Below are positions 1-9,278 of a DNA stretch of 64,000 nt, piece by piece. The notes beneath the pieces are model-generated. The model saw only the letters and a list, made by a program, of their open reading frames with translations, was not told where the DNA came from and searched no databases. Each line of letters begins with the position of its first letter. Position 1 is the first letter of the stretch. A program made the translations under genes and the position numbers. Origin of the DNA: Streptomyces bathyalis (GTDB lineage Bacteria > Actinomycetota > Actinomycetes > Streptomycetales > Streptomycetaceae); NCBI RefSeq assembly GCF_015910445.1, contig NZ_CP048882.1:1054001-1118000 (forward strand), given 5' to 3'.

Positions 1-277
1 TGCGGACGTCGCCGCCGCCCATTCCGGTACCCGTGCCGGGGTTGGCGTACATCGAGAAACGGGGGTCGCGGCGCAGGTCGAGCGCCTTGCGGGACCCGAT
101 CATCATGCCCAGCCAGAGCTCGTCACCCCTGAAGTCGCCCTCCAGGCCGGTCAGTCGGGGCGAGCCGTCGGGGCGCAGGGTGGCGAGCACGTGGTGCTGG
201 AACGCCTGGAAGCGGGCTCGTACGGTGTCGGCGAATTCGGGTTCGGCGGCGCGGAAGGCCGCCCAGCTCTCGGTCAT
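1..277 (-). CDS. Pyridoxamine 5'-phosphate oxidase-family protein (partial, C-terminus outside window)
   Basis: Only the first 92 codons lie in the window; the gene runs off the left edge. The visible part starts MTESWAAFRAAEPEF and continues through a segment with LATLRPDGSPRLTGLEG and LGMMIGSRKALDLRRDP. This is the first strand set of the FMN-binding split barrel of the PPOX/F420-dependent general stress family, which binds flavin or deazaflavin and reduces or oxidises small molecules. The ATG at 275-277 fits the beginning of the domain. The substrate cannot be told from this fragment. The family call rests on pattern recognition of the N-terminal half only. Confidence 0.7.
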   Translation of the reverse strand, partial: MTESWAAFRAAEPEFADTVRARFQAFQHHVLATLRPDGSPRLTGLEGDFRGDELWLGMMIGSRKALDLRRDPRFSMYANPGTGTGMGGGDVR

Positions 278-405
278 GGCTCCATGCTGCCGCCGAAACC
301 CGACATCTTCCGTCCGGATTGCGTCCCGCGTACGGGTGCGCCGCGCCTGTGCCCGGGCAGCCGTCCCCTCGTCCGCCCTTCCGGCGCAGCAGCCGGCGAG
401 CCGGT

Positions 406-1401
406 TCAGTGGCCGAGACGGGCGAGAGCCTGGTCGGGGTAGCGTCCGCCGGCCACCGCCCGCGCCGGCACGGCATCGCGCAAGCGCGCCGCCTGAGCCG
501 GGCTCAGAGCCACATCGGTCGCTTCGATGTTCTCCAGCAAGTGCCGCTCCCGCTTGGTACCGGGAATCGGCAGGATGTCCGGCCCCTGGTACAGGAGCCA
601 GGCCAACGCCGCCTGGGCCGGCGAGCAGCCGATCTGATCGGCGACGTTCCTGACCGCCTCGACCAGAGCAAGGTTGCCAGCGATGTTCCCCGGCGCGAAA
701 CGCGGCCATCGCCGGCGGTTGTCCTCTTCGGACAGAGCTTCACGTGAGTGCAGAGCGCCGCCGAGCATGCCGCGGCCCAGTGGCGAGTACGCAACCACGG
801 CGACGCCGAGCTCCCGGCAGGTGTCGAGCATCTCCCCCTCCACCACGTCCCTGGTGAACAGCGAGTACTCGAGCTGGATCGCCGTGATGGGGTGCACCGC
901 GTGTGCCCGGCGCAGCGTGCCCGGGCTGACCTCGGACAGTCCGAGAAAGCGGACCTTGCCCGCTTCGACCAGGGCGGCCATGGCACCGACCGTGTCCTCG
1001 ACAGGTACGCCGGGGTCACGGCGATGCATGTAGTACAGGTCGATGTGCTCGGCCCCCAGCCGCGCCAGGGAAGCGTCGCACGCGACCTGCACGTATTCGG
1101 GGGAAGTGTCGACTTCGTCCACCCTGCGGGTGGCGGCGCTGTGCTTGAGACCGAACTTGGTCGAGAGGAAGACCGAGTCGCGGCCGCGGTTGCGCAGCCA
1201 ACGGCCGAGCAGCTCCTCGTTGGCGCCGACGCCGTACACGTCCGCGGTGTCGAGAAGGTTGACGCCCAGCTCAGCGGCACGATCCAACGTGCGCAGGCAC
1301 TCGCTCTCGTCGGCGGCTCCATAGGCGATCGACATGCCCATACAGCCAAGACCGATCTCGGACACCCGGGCAGCGGGATCGCCGAGTGGACGGAACTTCA
1401 T
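406..1401 (-). CDS. Aldo/keto reductase (YakC-like)
   Basis: 331 residues, full length for an aldo/keto reductase, which uses NADPH to reduce aldehydes and ketones in the cytoplasm. The classical tetrad is visible: D51 and Y56 in [10 protein letters not shown]82 in STKFG and H126 in YYMHRRDP. The C-terminal cofactor region [17 protein letters not shown] is also typical of the YakC/Tas branch. The gene stands alone on the minus strand, facing away from the GNAT gene that starts about 200 bp beyond its own start. The physiological substrate is not predictable; a general detoxification role is an inference. Confidence 0.93.
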   Translation of the reverse strand: MKFRPLGDPAARVSEIGLGCMGMSIAYGAADESECLRTLDRAAELGVNLLDTADVYGVGANEELLGRWLRNRGRDSVFLSTKFGLKHSAATRRVDEVDTSPEYVQVACDASLARLGAEHIDLYYMHRRDPGVPVEDTVGAMAALVEAGKVRFLGLSEVSPGTLRRAHAVHPITAIQLEYSLFTRDVVEGEMLDTCRELGVAVVAYSPLGRGMLGGALHSREALSEEDNRRRWPRFAPGNIAGNLALVEAVRNVADQIGCSPAQAALAWLLYQGPDILPIPGTKRERHLLENIEATDVALSPAQAARLRDAVPARAVAGGRYPDQALARLGH

Positions 1402-1608
1402 CGCAACTCCCCTTGTTCACGTTGCCCGTCAGCGTGGGCCTTGGACTTCTGGAGCATCCAATCAATTCGCCGACGACCACCCGGCCGGCGCCCCGCCACT
1501 CGTCGCCCTGAGGGCAGAGACGTCCCCTCGGCCGTCTTGCCGGCACAGCCGGCCCGGGGCCCCCGTAATCCGGTCGAGACCGCTCCGCCGTTCTGCCACG
1601 ATCCGTCC

Positions 1609-2190
1609 ATGCCTGTACGGGAGATGACCGCGGACGACATCGACGCCGTCGCCGAACTGCGGGTGTGCGCCTGGCAGCACGCCTACGCGGACCTCCTGCC
1701 GCGCCCCTTCCTGGACGCGATGTCCGTCGAGGAGGACGCCGCCCGTCGCCGGGAGATGTTCGCCCAGGCCGCCACCCTCACCCGCAACCCCGTGACGAAC
1801 CTCGTCACCGAGAGCGCCGAAGGGGCCGTCACAGGCTGGGCTGCGTTCGGCCCGAACCGGCCCGGCGGTGCCCACACATCGGCGCCGCGAGCGGAGACCG
1901 CCACCGAGGAAGCGGAGCTGTACGCGATCTACGTGCGCCCCGATCTGCTCGGCACCGGCCTCGGCCGGGACCTCGCGGGCGCCTGCCTGGAGGGCGCCGC
2001 CCGGCAGGGCTTCACACGCGTCGTGCTGTGGGTCATCGAGGGCAACGCGCGCGCCCGCCGTTTCTACGAGCGCGCCGGCTTCACCCCGGACGGTGGCGAG
2101 GACACCTACGACATCGACGGTCAGGGCACGCACATCCCGATCGTGCGCTACGGGCGGCCGTTGACGGTCACGGACAGCTGTTCGGTCTGA
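1609..2190 (+). CDS. GNAT-family N-acetyltransferase
   Basis: 193 residues. The ATG at 1609 opens MPVREMTADDIDAVAELRV, the usual first strand and helix of a GNAT fold. The acetyl-CoA pyrophosphate loop is seen as VRPDLLGTGLGRDLAG, followed by the typical ending VIEGNARARRFYERAGF. The family moves the acetyl group of acetyl-CoA to an amine; the acceptor is unknown. The reading frame is open far upstream, but that part lies antisense to the aldo/keto reductase and is not coding. The 3' end overlaps the convergent HEAT-repeat gene by 23 bp. Confidence 0.9.
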   Translation: MPVREMTADDIDAVAELRVCAWQHAYADLLPRPFLDAMSVEEDAARRREMFAQAATLTRNPVTNLVTESAEGAVTGWAAFGPNRPGGAHTSAPRAETATEEAELYAIYVRPDLLGTGLGRDLAGACLEGAARQGFTRVVLWVIEGNARARRFYERAGFTPDGGEDTYDIDGQGTHIPIVRYGRPLTVTDSCSV

Positions 2191-2800
2191 CAGCTCTTCT
2201 GCGGGGACGCGCCGGCGCCGTAGGGATGCGGGCCAGCGCCGCCTTCGCGAAGGGCGAGAGCCTGTGGTGCTCGGCGGCCGCCCCCAGAACCGCGACGGCA
2301 CGCCGGTCCCCCAGCGCCCCCAGTCCCTGCACGCAGGCCTCGGCGATCGGCCAGTAGTGCACCGGCCCCATCAGCAGCCGCTGGAGGACGGAGATCAGCG
2401 TGGGCACCGACTCCGGCGCCCGTAACGCCGTGAGCAGCCGCACGGCATGCAGCGCGTAGCCGGTGCGCAGCTCGTTGGTGGCGAGGGCCGCGGCGGCGCG
2501 TGCGGTGCGCGGGTCACGTAGCCGTGCCAGGGCGTGAGCGGCCGTGGCGCAGCGCACGGGGTCGCGGTAGTTCAGCATGAAGATCAAGGTTTCAAAGCTG
2601 CGCCTGTCCCCCGCGCTGCCGAGGGCGAATGCCGCCACCTCCCGCGCCCACAGCGGGCGTTGGCTCTCCGCCAGCACGGACGCCAGCTCGTCCCGCGCCG
2701 CCGGAGTGTCCTCCCTCGCGAGTGCGACCAGCCGCTCGTACTCGACCGGGTCCGCCTCCGCCCGGACGCGATCGATCAACGATCGGAATGCGTCGGCCAC
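2168..2800 (-). CDS. HEAT-repeat protein
   Basis: 210 residues from the GTG at 2800, chosen because GGGAGGGA lies just upstream at good distance; an upstream start at 2872 would add 24 residues. Repeating helix pairs such as PLWAREVAAFALGSAGD, DPVRCATAAHALARLRD and PIAEACVQGLGALGD are HEAT-like alpha-solenoid repeats. These usually make protein-protein contacts and have no catalytic role. No signal peptide or membrane segment is seen. It converges with and overlaps the GNAT gene by 23 bp. Partner and function are unknown. Confidence 0.75.
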   Translation of the reverse strand: MADAFRSLIDRVRAEADPVEYERLVALAREDTPAARDELASVLAESQRPLWAREVAAFALGSAGDRRSFETLIFMLNYRDPVRCATAAHALARLRDPRTARAAAALATNELRTGYALHAVRLLTALRAPESVPTLISVLQRLLMGPVHYWPIAEACVQGLGALGDRRAVAVLGAAAEHHRLSPFAKAALARIPTAPARPRRRAVRPNSCP

Positions 2801-3159
2801 TTCCGCTCCCTCCCCCAGTGTTCCGTCCCACAGCCCTGGAAGTGCCATACCCCTGGCGCATTGGTTACCCACGAGTTAAGGTGCTCGTCAGAGCGGCACC
2901 CCCGCTCAGGCGGCCTGGTGACGCAGCCGCCCGAGAGTGAAGTCGGTTCGGCGGGGGTCCGGGGCCGTGGCGTACCGCCGCGGCAGTGCCCGGGCTGTAC
3001 CGCCTGTACGGAACGGCCCCTGGGACAGGGCCGGTTGACCCCGTTTTCCGTCTTCCTTCCTCGATTCCTCGAATCTCCTGCCGCAGCTGCGCCCTGCACC
3101 CGTGCTGTGCGCGCGGCCGGCACACCCTCATCGTCAGTCGTCACAACTGGAGTCCCGTG
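2801..3159. other. Intergenic stretch upstream of the duplicated HBDH gene
   Basis: 359 bp between two divergently transcribed genes. It must hold both promoters, but no convincing -35/-10 pair stands out. A small inverted repeat (CGGCCC...GGGCCG, near 3013-3032) lies upstream of the dehydrogenase. No supported ORF was found. Confidence 0.4.
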
Positions 3160-4944
3160 ATGGACCGTCCGCCTCTGAACACCATCGCCGTCATCGGCCT
3201 CGGCACCATGGGCACCGGCATCGCCGACGTTCTCGCCCGTGCCGGCCGTGAGGTCATCGGCATCGACATCAGTGACGCCGCCGCGCGTCACGCAACCGCC
3301 GCCTTCGAAGCCTCCACCGCGCGCGCGGTGCAGCGCGAGCGGATGACGGAGGACGAGCGTCAGGAAGCGCTCGCCCGCTTCCGCACCTCGGGCGAACTGG
3401 AGGCCGCCGCCGAGGCGGACCTCGTCATCGAGGTCGTGCCGGAGGACTACGACACCAAGTGCCAGGTGTTCGCCGCGCTCGACACCGTCGTCAAGCCGGA
3501 CACGATCCTCGCGACGGGCACCAACGCGCTCTCCGTGACCCGGCTCGCGGCCGACTCGGACCGCCCCGAGCGCGTGCTGGGTCTGCACTTCTTCCACCCC
3601 GCCCCGGCGATGAAGCTCGTCGAGGTCGTCTCCTCGGTGCTCACCTCCCCGGAGGCCGTCACCGCGGTGACCGAACTCGCCCGCGAGCTGGGCAAGGAGC
3701 CCGTCGCGGTCGGTGACCGGCCCGGATTCGTCGCCGACGGGCTGCTCTTCGGCTACCTCAACCAAGCCGCGGCGATGTACGAGTCGCGCTACGCCAGCCG
3801 CGAGGACATCGACAACGCGATGCGCCTCGGATGCGGGCTCCCCATGGGCCCGCTGGCCCTGCTCGACCTCATCGGCATCGACACCGCACGTACCGTGCTG
3901 GACGCGATGTACGCCGACTCCCACGACCGGCTCCACGCACCTGCCCCGATCCTGAGGCAGCTGAGCGACGCCGGTCTGACGGGCCAGAAGACCGGCCGGG
4001 GCTTCTACTCGTACGAGGCGCCCGGCTCCTCCGTCCTCATCGCCGACTCGGAGACACCGGACCGCGACGCCGCCCGCACCGAGGGCCGTCCCGTCTCGTC
4101 CGTCGGCGTCGCCGGCTCGGGCACCATGGCGAGCGGCATCGCCGAGGTCTTCGCCAAGGCCGGGTACGAGACGGTGCTCGCGGCGCGCAGCGAGGAGAAG
4201 GCGGAGGCGGCCAAGGCACGCGTCGCCAAGTCCTTCGAGCGTGCCGTGAAGAAGGGCCGGATGACCGAGGACGACCGGGTCGCCGCGCTCGGCCGCATCT
4301 CCCCCGCCGGTTCCCTGGAGGCGCTCTCGGGCGTCGACCTCGCGGTCGAGGCGGTCGCGGAGGACCTGGAGGTCAAGCGGGCCCTCTTCGCCAGGCTCGA
4401 CGAGGTGTGCAAGCCCGGCGCGGTGCTGGCCACGACCACCAGCTCCCTTCCGGTGGTCGCCTGTGCCCGCGCCACGTCCCGTCCGCAGGACGTCATCGGC
4501 ATGCACTTCTTCAACCCGGCGCCGGCGATGAAGCTCGTCGAGGTCGTGCGCACCGTGCTCACCGGCGACGAGGCTCACGCCACCATCCGCGAGGTCTGCG
4601 GAGGCATCCGCAAGCACCCCGTGGACTGCGGCGACCGGGCGGGATTCATCGTGAACGCGCTGCTCTTCCCGTACCTCAACAACGCCGTGAAGATGGTCGA
4701 GCAGCACTACGCCTCGCTCGACGACATCGACGCGGCCATGAAGCTCGGCGGCGGCTACCCGATGGGACCGTTCGAGCTGCTGGACGTCGTCGGCCTGGAC
4801 GTCTCTCTCGCCATCGAGCAGGTGCTGCACAGGGAGTTCCGCGACCCGGGGCTGGCGCCGGCGCCGCTGCTGGAACACCTGGTCGCGGCGGGTTGCCTGG
4901 GGCGGAAGACGGGACGAGGTTTCCGCGAGTACGCACGGCGGTGA
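3160..4944 (+). CDS. Duplicated 3-hydroxyacyl-CoA (3-hydroxybutyryl-CoA) dehydrogenase
   Basis: 594 residues made of two full 3HCDH units in tandem, each with an NAD-binding Rossmann domain and a C-terminal substrate domain. The first glycine loop is VIGLGTMGTGI at the N-terminus and the second is VGVAGSGTMASGI near residue 310. Each half also carries LHFFHPAPAMKLVEVV or MHFFNPAPAMKLVEVV with the catalytic-histidine region. Single units of about 285 residues are usual for 3-hydroxybutyryl-CoA dehydrogenase, so this is an internal duplication. It interconverts 3-hydroxyacyl-CoA and 3-oxoacyl-CoA. It lies 3 kb upstream of the ethylmalonyl-CoA operon, which consumes crotonyl-CoA, so it may feed that pathway. 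ATG at 3160; a GTG directly before it (3157) is an alternative. Confidence 0.93.
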   Translation: MDRPPLNTIAVIGLGTMGTGIADVLARAGREVIGIDISDAAARHATAAFEASTARAVQRERMTEDERQEALARFRTSGELEAAAEADLVIEVVPEDYDTKCQVFAALDTVVKPDTILATGTNALSVTRLAADSDRPERVLGLHFFHPAPAMKLVEVVSSVLTSPEAVTAVTELARELGKEPVAVGDRPGFVADGLLFGYLNQAAAMYESRYASREDIDNAMRLGCGLPMGPLALLDLIGIDTARTVLDAMYADSHDRLHAPAPILRQLSDAGLTGQKTGRGFYSYEAPGSSVLIADSETPDRDAARTEGRPVSSVGVAGSGTMASGIAEVFAKAGYETVLAARSEEKAEAAKARVAKSFERAVKKGRMTEDDRVAALGRISPAGSLEALSGVDLAVEAVAEDLEVKRALFARLDEVCKPGAVLATTTSSLPVVACARATSRPQDVIGMHFFNPAPAMKLVEVVRTVLTGDEAHATIREVCGGIRKHPVDCGDRAGFIVNALLFPYLNNAVKMVEQHYASLDDIDAAMKLGGGYPMGPFELLDVVGLDVSLAIEQVLHREFRDPGLAPAPLLEHLVAAGCLGRKTGRGFREYARR

Positions 4945-4970
4945 CGCTTCTGTGAAGCGGGACAACCGGT

Positions 4971-5009
4971 GGGGCGGGCTGCTCGAGCCTTCCGCAGGCA
5001 GCCCGCCCC
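4971..5009 (+). terminator. Hairpin after the 3HCDH gene
   Basis: A perfect 12-bp inverted repeat (GGGGCGGGCTGC at 4971-4982 and GCAGCCCGCCCC at 4998-5009) with a 15-nt loop, 27 bp after the stop. There is no T-run, as is usual in GC-rich actinomycetes. It ends 33 bp before the TetR gene, so it may also affect that gene's transcription. Confidence 0.55.
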
Positions 5010-5041
5010 CCGACTCCGTCACGGCATGTAACGTTCCCCAC

Positions 5042-5830
5042 ATGTCAGACTCCGCGAAGCCGTCCCGTTCGCACACCGCCTCCTCCCAGCGCCTCAGGAT
5101 GCGACGCGAGTTGGCGGCGGCGGCGATGGAGCTCTTCGCGACGAAGGGTTACGAGGCCACGACGGTCGACGAGATCGCGGCCACGGCGGGTGTCGCCCGG
5201 CGCACCTTCTTCCGGCACTTCCGCGCCAAGGAAGAGGCGATCTTCCCGGACCACGACGACACCCTCGTGCGGGCACAGGCGGTCCTGGAGGCAGCACCCG
5301 CCCACGAGAACCCGCTCGACACGGTGTGCCGCGGCATCAAAGAGGTCATGCGGATGTATGCGGCGTCTCCGAAGGGCAGCGTCGAGCGCTACAAGCTGAC
5401 CCGCGAGGTGCCGGCGCTGCGCGAGCGCGAGATCGCCTCCGTCGCGCGCTACGAGCGGCTCTTCACGCGGTATCTGCTCGGCCACTTCGACGAGGCGGCC
5501 CACCGCGACGGCGACGACGATCCGCTCCTGGCGGAGGTCGCCGCCTCGGCGGTCGTCACGGCGCACAACCACGTGCTGCGCCGGTGGCTGCGCAGCGGTG
5601 GAGTGGGCGACGTGGAGGCGCAGTTGGACCACGCGTTCGCGATCGTACGCAGAACCTTCGGCACGGGCTTCGGGGCGAACCGGCTCGCGGCGCCCGAGCC
5701 GGCCGGCAGCCCGAACGGTGCCGTCGGTGCCGAGACCACGCGGGAGGACGAGGTGCTGGTCACCGTCGCCCGCACCGATACGCCGATCGGCGAGATCATG
5801 CGCACGATCGAGCAGGCACTGCGGGACTGA
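5042..5830 (+). CDS. TetR-family transcriptional regulator
   Basis: 262 residues. The N-terminal TetR helix-turn-helix is clear at about residues 20-65: RELAAAAMELFATKGYE, then VDEIAATAGVARRTFFRHF. The remainder is an all-helical ligand-binding domain followed by a long, poorly structured tail. Regulators of this family repress nearby genes until they bind a small molecule. The gene follows the duplicated hydroxyacyl-CoA dehydrogenase by 97 bp in the same direction and lies upstream of the ccr operon. An acyl-CoA-type ligand is a reasonable guess but not shown by the sequence. Confidence 0.92.
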   Translation: MSDSAKPSRSHTASSQRLRMRRELAAAAMELFATKGYEATTVDEIAATAGVARRTFFRHFRAKEEAIFPDHDDTLVRAQAVLEAAPAHENPLDTVCRGIKEVMRMYAASPKGSVERYKLTREVPALREREIASVARYERLFTRYLLGHFDEAAHRDGDDDPLLAEVAASAVVTAHNHVLRRWLRSGGVGDVEAQLDHAFAIVRRTFGTGFGANRLAAPEPAGSPNGAVGAETTREDEVLVTVARTDTPIGEIMRTIEQALRD

Positions 5831-5926
5831 GCACCACCGGTCCGAGAAGAGCCGGCGGCTGACGGCCGCTGGCGAAACCTGCCCCAACGCGTGAACGTAC
5901 ACAGGGGGTTCGGCGATGCTGGCTCC

Positions 5927-6616
5927 ATGACCGATGACCGTGACGTGGACGCGAACCGGCTGGCCTCCGAGTCGCTGGCCGAGGACGATCCGACGGGCTG
6001 GTTCGAGCGGCTCTACGCCGAGGCCGCCGCCGGTGGGGCGACCGTGCCGTGGGACCGCGACGAGCCGAACGCGCTGCTGGTCGAATGGGCCGAGCGGCAG
6101 GCACTCGACGTCACGGGAGAGCGTGCCCTCGTGGTCGGCTCCGGGCTCGGGCGGGACGCCGAATACGTGGCCGGCCTCGGGTTCCGCACAACCGCGTTCG
6201 ACATCTCGCCGACGGCCGTCCGCGGTGCGCGCGAGCGCTTCCCCGACTCGGAAGTCGACTACGTCGTGGCCGATCTCCTGGACCCGCCCGCCGAGTGGGC
6301 CGGTGCCTTCGACCTCGTCGTGGAGTCGATCACGGTGCAGTCCATGCCGCTCTCGGTGCGCGCGGAAGTGATCGTCAACGTGGCCCGCACGGTGGCGCCC
6401 GGCGGGCGGCTGGTGGTCATCTCCGGCATCCGCGAGGAGGGCGAGCAGGTGGACGGTCCGCCGTGGCCGCTCACCCGCTCGGAACTGGACTCCTTCGCCG
6501 TCCACGGGCTGCGGGCCGCCCGGGTCGAGCAGGTGCCGCACCCCGGTGACCCCGGCGCCCTGCGGTGGCGCGCGGAGTTCCGGCGGCCGCGACCCGAGGG
6601 TGGCAGGTCCGCGTGA
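5927..6616 (+). CDS. Class I SAM-dependent methyltransferase (thiopurine-methyltransferase-like)
   Basis: 229 residues. The SAM-binding motif I is seen as ALVVGSGLGRDAEYVAGLGF, followed by TAFDISPTAVRGARERF and an acidic motif in VDYVVADLLDPP. The N-terminal WFERLYAEAAAGGATVPWD resembles the thiopurine/TehB-type methyltransferases. The ATG at 5927 is preferred; an in-frame GTG 36 bp upstream would add 12 residues. It stands alone between the TetR gene and a convergent secreted-protein gene. The methyl acceptor is unknown. Confidence 0.88.
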   Translation: MTDDRDVDANRLASESLAEDDPTGWFERLYAEAAAGGATVPWDRDEPNALLVEWAERQALDVTGERALVVGSGLGRDAEYVAGLGFRTTAFDISPTAVRGARERFPDSEVDYVVADLLDPPAEWAGAFDLVVESITVQSMPLSVRAEVIVNVARTVAPGGRLVVISGIREEGEQVDGPPWPLTRSELDSFAVHGLRAARVEQVPHPGDPGALRWRAEFRRPRPEGGRSA

Positions 6617-6665
6617 CGCCGCCTGGGGGCGAAGGCCACGCGGACCTGCCGGGAGGTGCCCTCCG

Positions 6666-7415
6666 TCAGGAGCGCTTCGAAGCAGAACCCTGGGTGCCGG
6701 GAGCGGCGCACTCCGCGGGGAGCTTCACCTTTCCGGGCTTGTGCACGAAGGAGTCCATCTTCGCCCATTCGTCCAGTTCGGGGTCGTAGAGGTTCTGGAG
6801 ACCGAACTGCAGCAACTGCCAGAACGTCCCCCTGTTGCGCTGGTCGACGTAGACGTCGGCGAGCGCGAGCGGGAACCGCAGGTGCAGCCCCGGAGGCCGC
6901 TGCGGCAGGACGACACCGACTCTCCAGTGATTCACCTGCCGGGGCTTGTTCAAGTGGAGGGTCTCCCGCCCGACGAACCGTGACCCCTCGAGGAACCGGT
7001 TCAGCGTGTTCCGGTTGAAGCCGGGGACCCTCGAGCAGGAATGCACGTTCAGGCCCGGCCACTTGAAGGTGATCGTGTAGAGCGTGTTGCGGTAGATCAG
7101 GTTCGTGAACCAGATGGGGTACTGCGGGCCTCCGGCGGTCATCTGGCTGTCGCCGTTCTTCCCCTCCCACGTGAACGGGACCGTGATGCCCAGGTCGCGG
7201 ACGATCCACTTGCCCTTGCCGCGGAAGTCACGCGGGAGCTGAGGCGGCTGCGGCGTTCTCGGGTCGGTCGGTTTCGTCGCCGTCACGGCCCCGGAGGACG
7301 CCGTGGCCCCGGTCCGCGATTCGGCAGCGGCGGGCGGCAGGGTCGTGGCGACGACGGCGAGTGCTCCGGCGAGTGCGGCCGACGCGGCCGCGCGACGTGT
7401 GCGTGTCCAACCCAT
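6666..7415 (-). CDS. Secreted hypothetical protein
   Basis: 249 residues from the ATG at 7415, which has GAGGGAG just upstream. The first 31 residues form a Sec-type signal peptide: basic start MGWTRTRRA, a hydrophobic Ala/Leu/Val core and a probable cut after PPAAA. The mature part is rich in aromatic and basic residues, with two cysteines (HSCSRVPGF and PAECAAPG) that could form a disulfide. I do not recognise a domain. It is probably exported; its role is unknown. Confidence 0.72.
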   Translation of the reverse strand: MGWTRTRRAAASAALAGALAVVATTLPPAAAESRTGATASSGAVTATKPTDPRTPQPPQLPRDFRGKGKWIVRDLGITVPFTWEGKNGDSQMTAGGPQYPIWFTNLIYRNTLYTITFKWPGLNVHSCSRVPGFNRNTLNRFLEGSRFVGRETLHLNKPRQVNHWRVGVVLPQRPPGLHLRFPLALADVYVDQRNRGTFWQLLQFGLQNLYDPELDEWAKMDSFVHKPGKVKLPAECAAPGTQGSASKRS

Positions 7416-7667
7416 GGTCTCCCTCGGCTTCGAGTCGCGCGCCTGTGCGGCGCAGGGTTCAAACGCAGCGATGGGTCCAGAGGTCCCCGGGCGCCGTGGA
7501 AACCAAAACCGCCGCTCGGAGCAGGGCCTGTTCGGACCAGCGCGATTGCGGACCGGCGACCCGGCCGGGGTCGCAGCCGGGCGCGCACGGCGCGAGCGGT
7601 GCGAGCGGCGTCGCTCATGCGTGCGGACCCTCACATCAAGTGAGAGAATTTATTGGCACGCAGTGTC

Positions 7668-7696
7668 TTGTGCACTGGCACTGGGTGTCATACCTT
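7668..7696 (+). promoter_or_regulatory. Candidate promoter of the ccr operon
   Basis: In the 462-bp gap before ccr, TTGTGC (7668-7673) and TACCTT (7691-7696) are separated by exactly 17 bp, a plausible vegetative promoter. The local sequence is also less GC-rich than its surroundings. TGGCAC occurs twice around the -35 (near 7654 and 7675). The leader to the ccr start would be about 170 nt; no riboswitch is recognised in it. The rest of the gap (7416-7660, 7700-7877) shows no supported gene. Confidence 0.45.
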
Positions 7697-7877
7697 GATG
7701 CATGTCCGGGCCCGTCCCAACGGCACCACACCCGTCCGCGCCCGGACGCCTGCGTCACAGGCAAACCCGCGCTCACCAGCGCCGCCAACTGCATCACCCG
7801 CCGAACCGACGGCACTGCCTCACACCCGACGACCCTCAAAGCGTCCTCTTCCACAGCGCTTCGCCGGAGGCATTACC

Positions 7878-9278
7878 GTGAACAAGATCCTTGACGCGAT
7901 CCTCGCGTCCGACACGACCGCCGAAGACTTCGCGAACCTCTCCCTCCCGGAGTCCTACAGGGCGGTGACCGTCCACCGGGACGAGGCCGAGATGTTCGAC
8001 GGTCTCCCCTCCCGGGAGAAGGACCCCCGCAAGTCCCTGCACCTGGACGAGGTTCCCGTGCCCGAACTGGGGCCGGGCGAGGCGCTGGTGGCCGTGATGG
8101 CCTCCTCCGTCAACTACAACTCCGTGTGGACCTCGCTCTTCGAGCCCATGTCCACCTTCGCGTTCCTGGAGCGCTACGGGCGCCTGTCCCCGCTGACCAA
8201 GCGGCACGACCTGCCCTACCACATCATCGGCTCCGACCTCGCCGGCGTCGTGCTGCGCACGGGCGCGGGCGTGAACAAGTGGGCGCCGGGCGACGAGGTC
8301 GTCGCGCACTGTCTCTCCGTCGAGCTGGAGTCGGCCGACGGCCACAACGACACGATGCTCGACCCGGAGCAGCGCATCTGGGGCTTCGAGACCAACTTCG
8401 GCGGCCTCGCGGAGATCGCGCTGGTCAAGACGAACCAGCTGATGCCGAAGCCGGACCACCTCAGCTGGGAGGAGGCCGCGGCTCCCGGCCTGGTCAACTC
8501 GACCGCCTACCGGCAGCTGGTCTCCCGCAACGGCGCCGGGATGAAGCAGGGCGACAACGTCCTCATCTGGGGCGCCAGCGGCGGACTCGGCTCGTACGCC
8601 ACGCAGTTCGCGCTGGCCGGCGGCGCCAACCCGATCTGCGTCGTCTCCAGCGAGCAGAAGGCGGAGATCTGCCGCCGCATGGGCGCCGAGGCGATCATCG
8701 ACCGCAACGCCGAGGGCTACAAGTTCTGGAAGGATGAGCACAACCAGGACCCGAAGGAGTGGAAGCGCTTCGGCAAGCGCATCCGCGAACTGACGGGCGG
8801 CGAAGACGTCGACATCGTCTTCGAGCACCCCGGACGCGAGACCTTCGGCGCGAGCGTCTACGTCACCCGCAAGGGCGGCACCATCGTCACCTGCGCCTCC
8901 ACCTCGGGCTACGAGCACACCTACGACAACCGCTACCTGTGGATGTCGCTGAAGCGCATCGTCGGCTCGCACTTCGCCAACTACCGCGAGGCGTGGGAGG
9001 CCAACCGCCTCATCGCCAAGGGCAAGATCCACCCGACGCTCTCCCGCACGTACAACCTGGAGGAGACCGGCCAGGCCGCCCACGACGTGCACCGCAACGT
9101 CCACCAGGGCAAGGTCGGCGTCCTCGCGCTGGCTCCCGAGGAGGGCCTGGGCGTCCGCGACGCGGAGAAGCGCGCGAAGCACCTCGACTCGATCAACTTG
9201 TTCCGGGATGCCGAAGGCGAGCGGACCGACAAGCACAGCCGCGACACCGAAGGCGAGCGGACCGGCCAGCATGCCTGA
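7878..9278 (+). CDS. ccr: Crotonyl-CoA carboxylase/reductase
   Basis: 466 residues from the GTG at 7878. The enzyme reductively carboxylates crotonyl-CoA with NADPH and CO2 to give (2S)-ethylmalonyl-CoA, the entry step of the ethylmalonyl-CoA pathway and a source of polyketide extender units. The CO2-binding residues known from the Kitasatospora enzyme sit at identical numbers: N81, F170, E171 and H365. E151, N157 and N218, linked to subunit communication, are also conserved. The NADPH loop is WGASGGLGSYA. It is the first gene of a five-gene operon. The C-terminal 24 residues contain a duplicated decapeptide (see repeat), and the stop overlaps the next gene by 8 bp. Confidence 0.97.
   Translation: MNKILDAILASDTTAEDFANLSLPESYRAVTVHRDEAEMFDGLPSREKDPRKSLHLDEVPVPELGPGEALVAVMASSVNYNSVWTSLFEPMSTFAFLERYGRLSPLTKRHDLPYHIIGSDLAGVVLRTGAGVNKWAPGDEVVAHCLSVELESADGHNDTMLDPEQRIWGFETNFGGLAEIALVKTNQLMPKPDHLSWEEAAAPGLVNSTAYRQLVSRNGAGMKQGDNVLIWGASGGLGSYATQFALAGGANPICVVSSEQKAEICRRMGAEAIIDRNAEGYKFWKDEHNQDPKEWKRFGKRIRELTGGEDVDIVFEHPGRETFGASVYVTRKGGTIVTCASTSGYEHTYDNRYLWMSLKRIVGSHFANYREAWEANRLIAKGKIHPTLSRTYNLEETGQAAHDVHRNVHQGKVGVLALAPEEGLGVRDAEKRAKHLDSINLFRDAEGERTDKHSRDTEGERTGQHA
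9207..9272 (+). repeat. Imperfect direct duplication at the ccr/ecm junction
   Basis: Two 30-bp units (9207-9236 and 9243-9272) repeat with a 36-bp period and share an identical 18-bp core, CCGAAGGCGAGCGGACCG. In the ccr frame they encode DAEGERTDKH and DTEGERTGQH. In the ecm frame, upstream of its likely start, they read PKASGPTS and PKASGPAS. The second copy contains the ecm ATG. Confidence 0.85.

Noticed and set aside
2800..5076. Long minus-strand ORF across the 3HCDH gene
   Set aside because: Antisense to a well-supported dehydrogenase, with a repetitive composition and no family resemblance; the true minus-strand gene there is only the HEAT-repeat protein.
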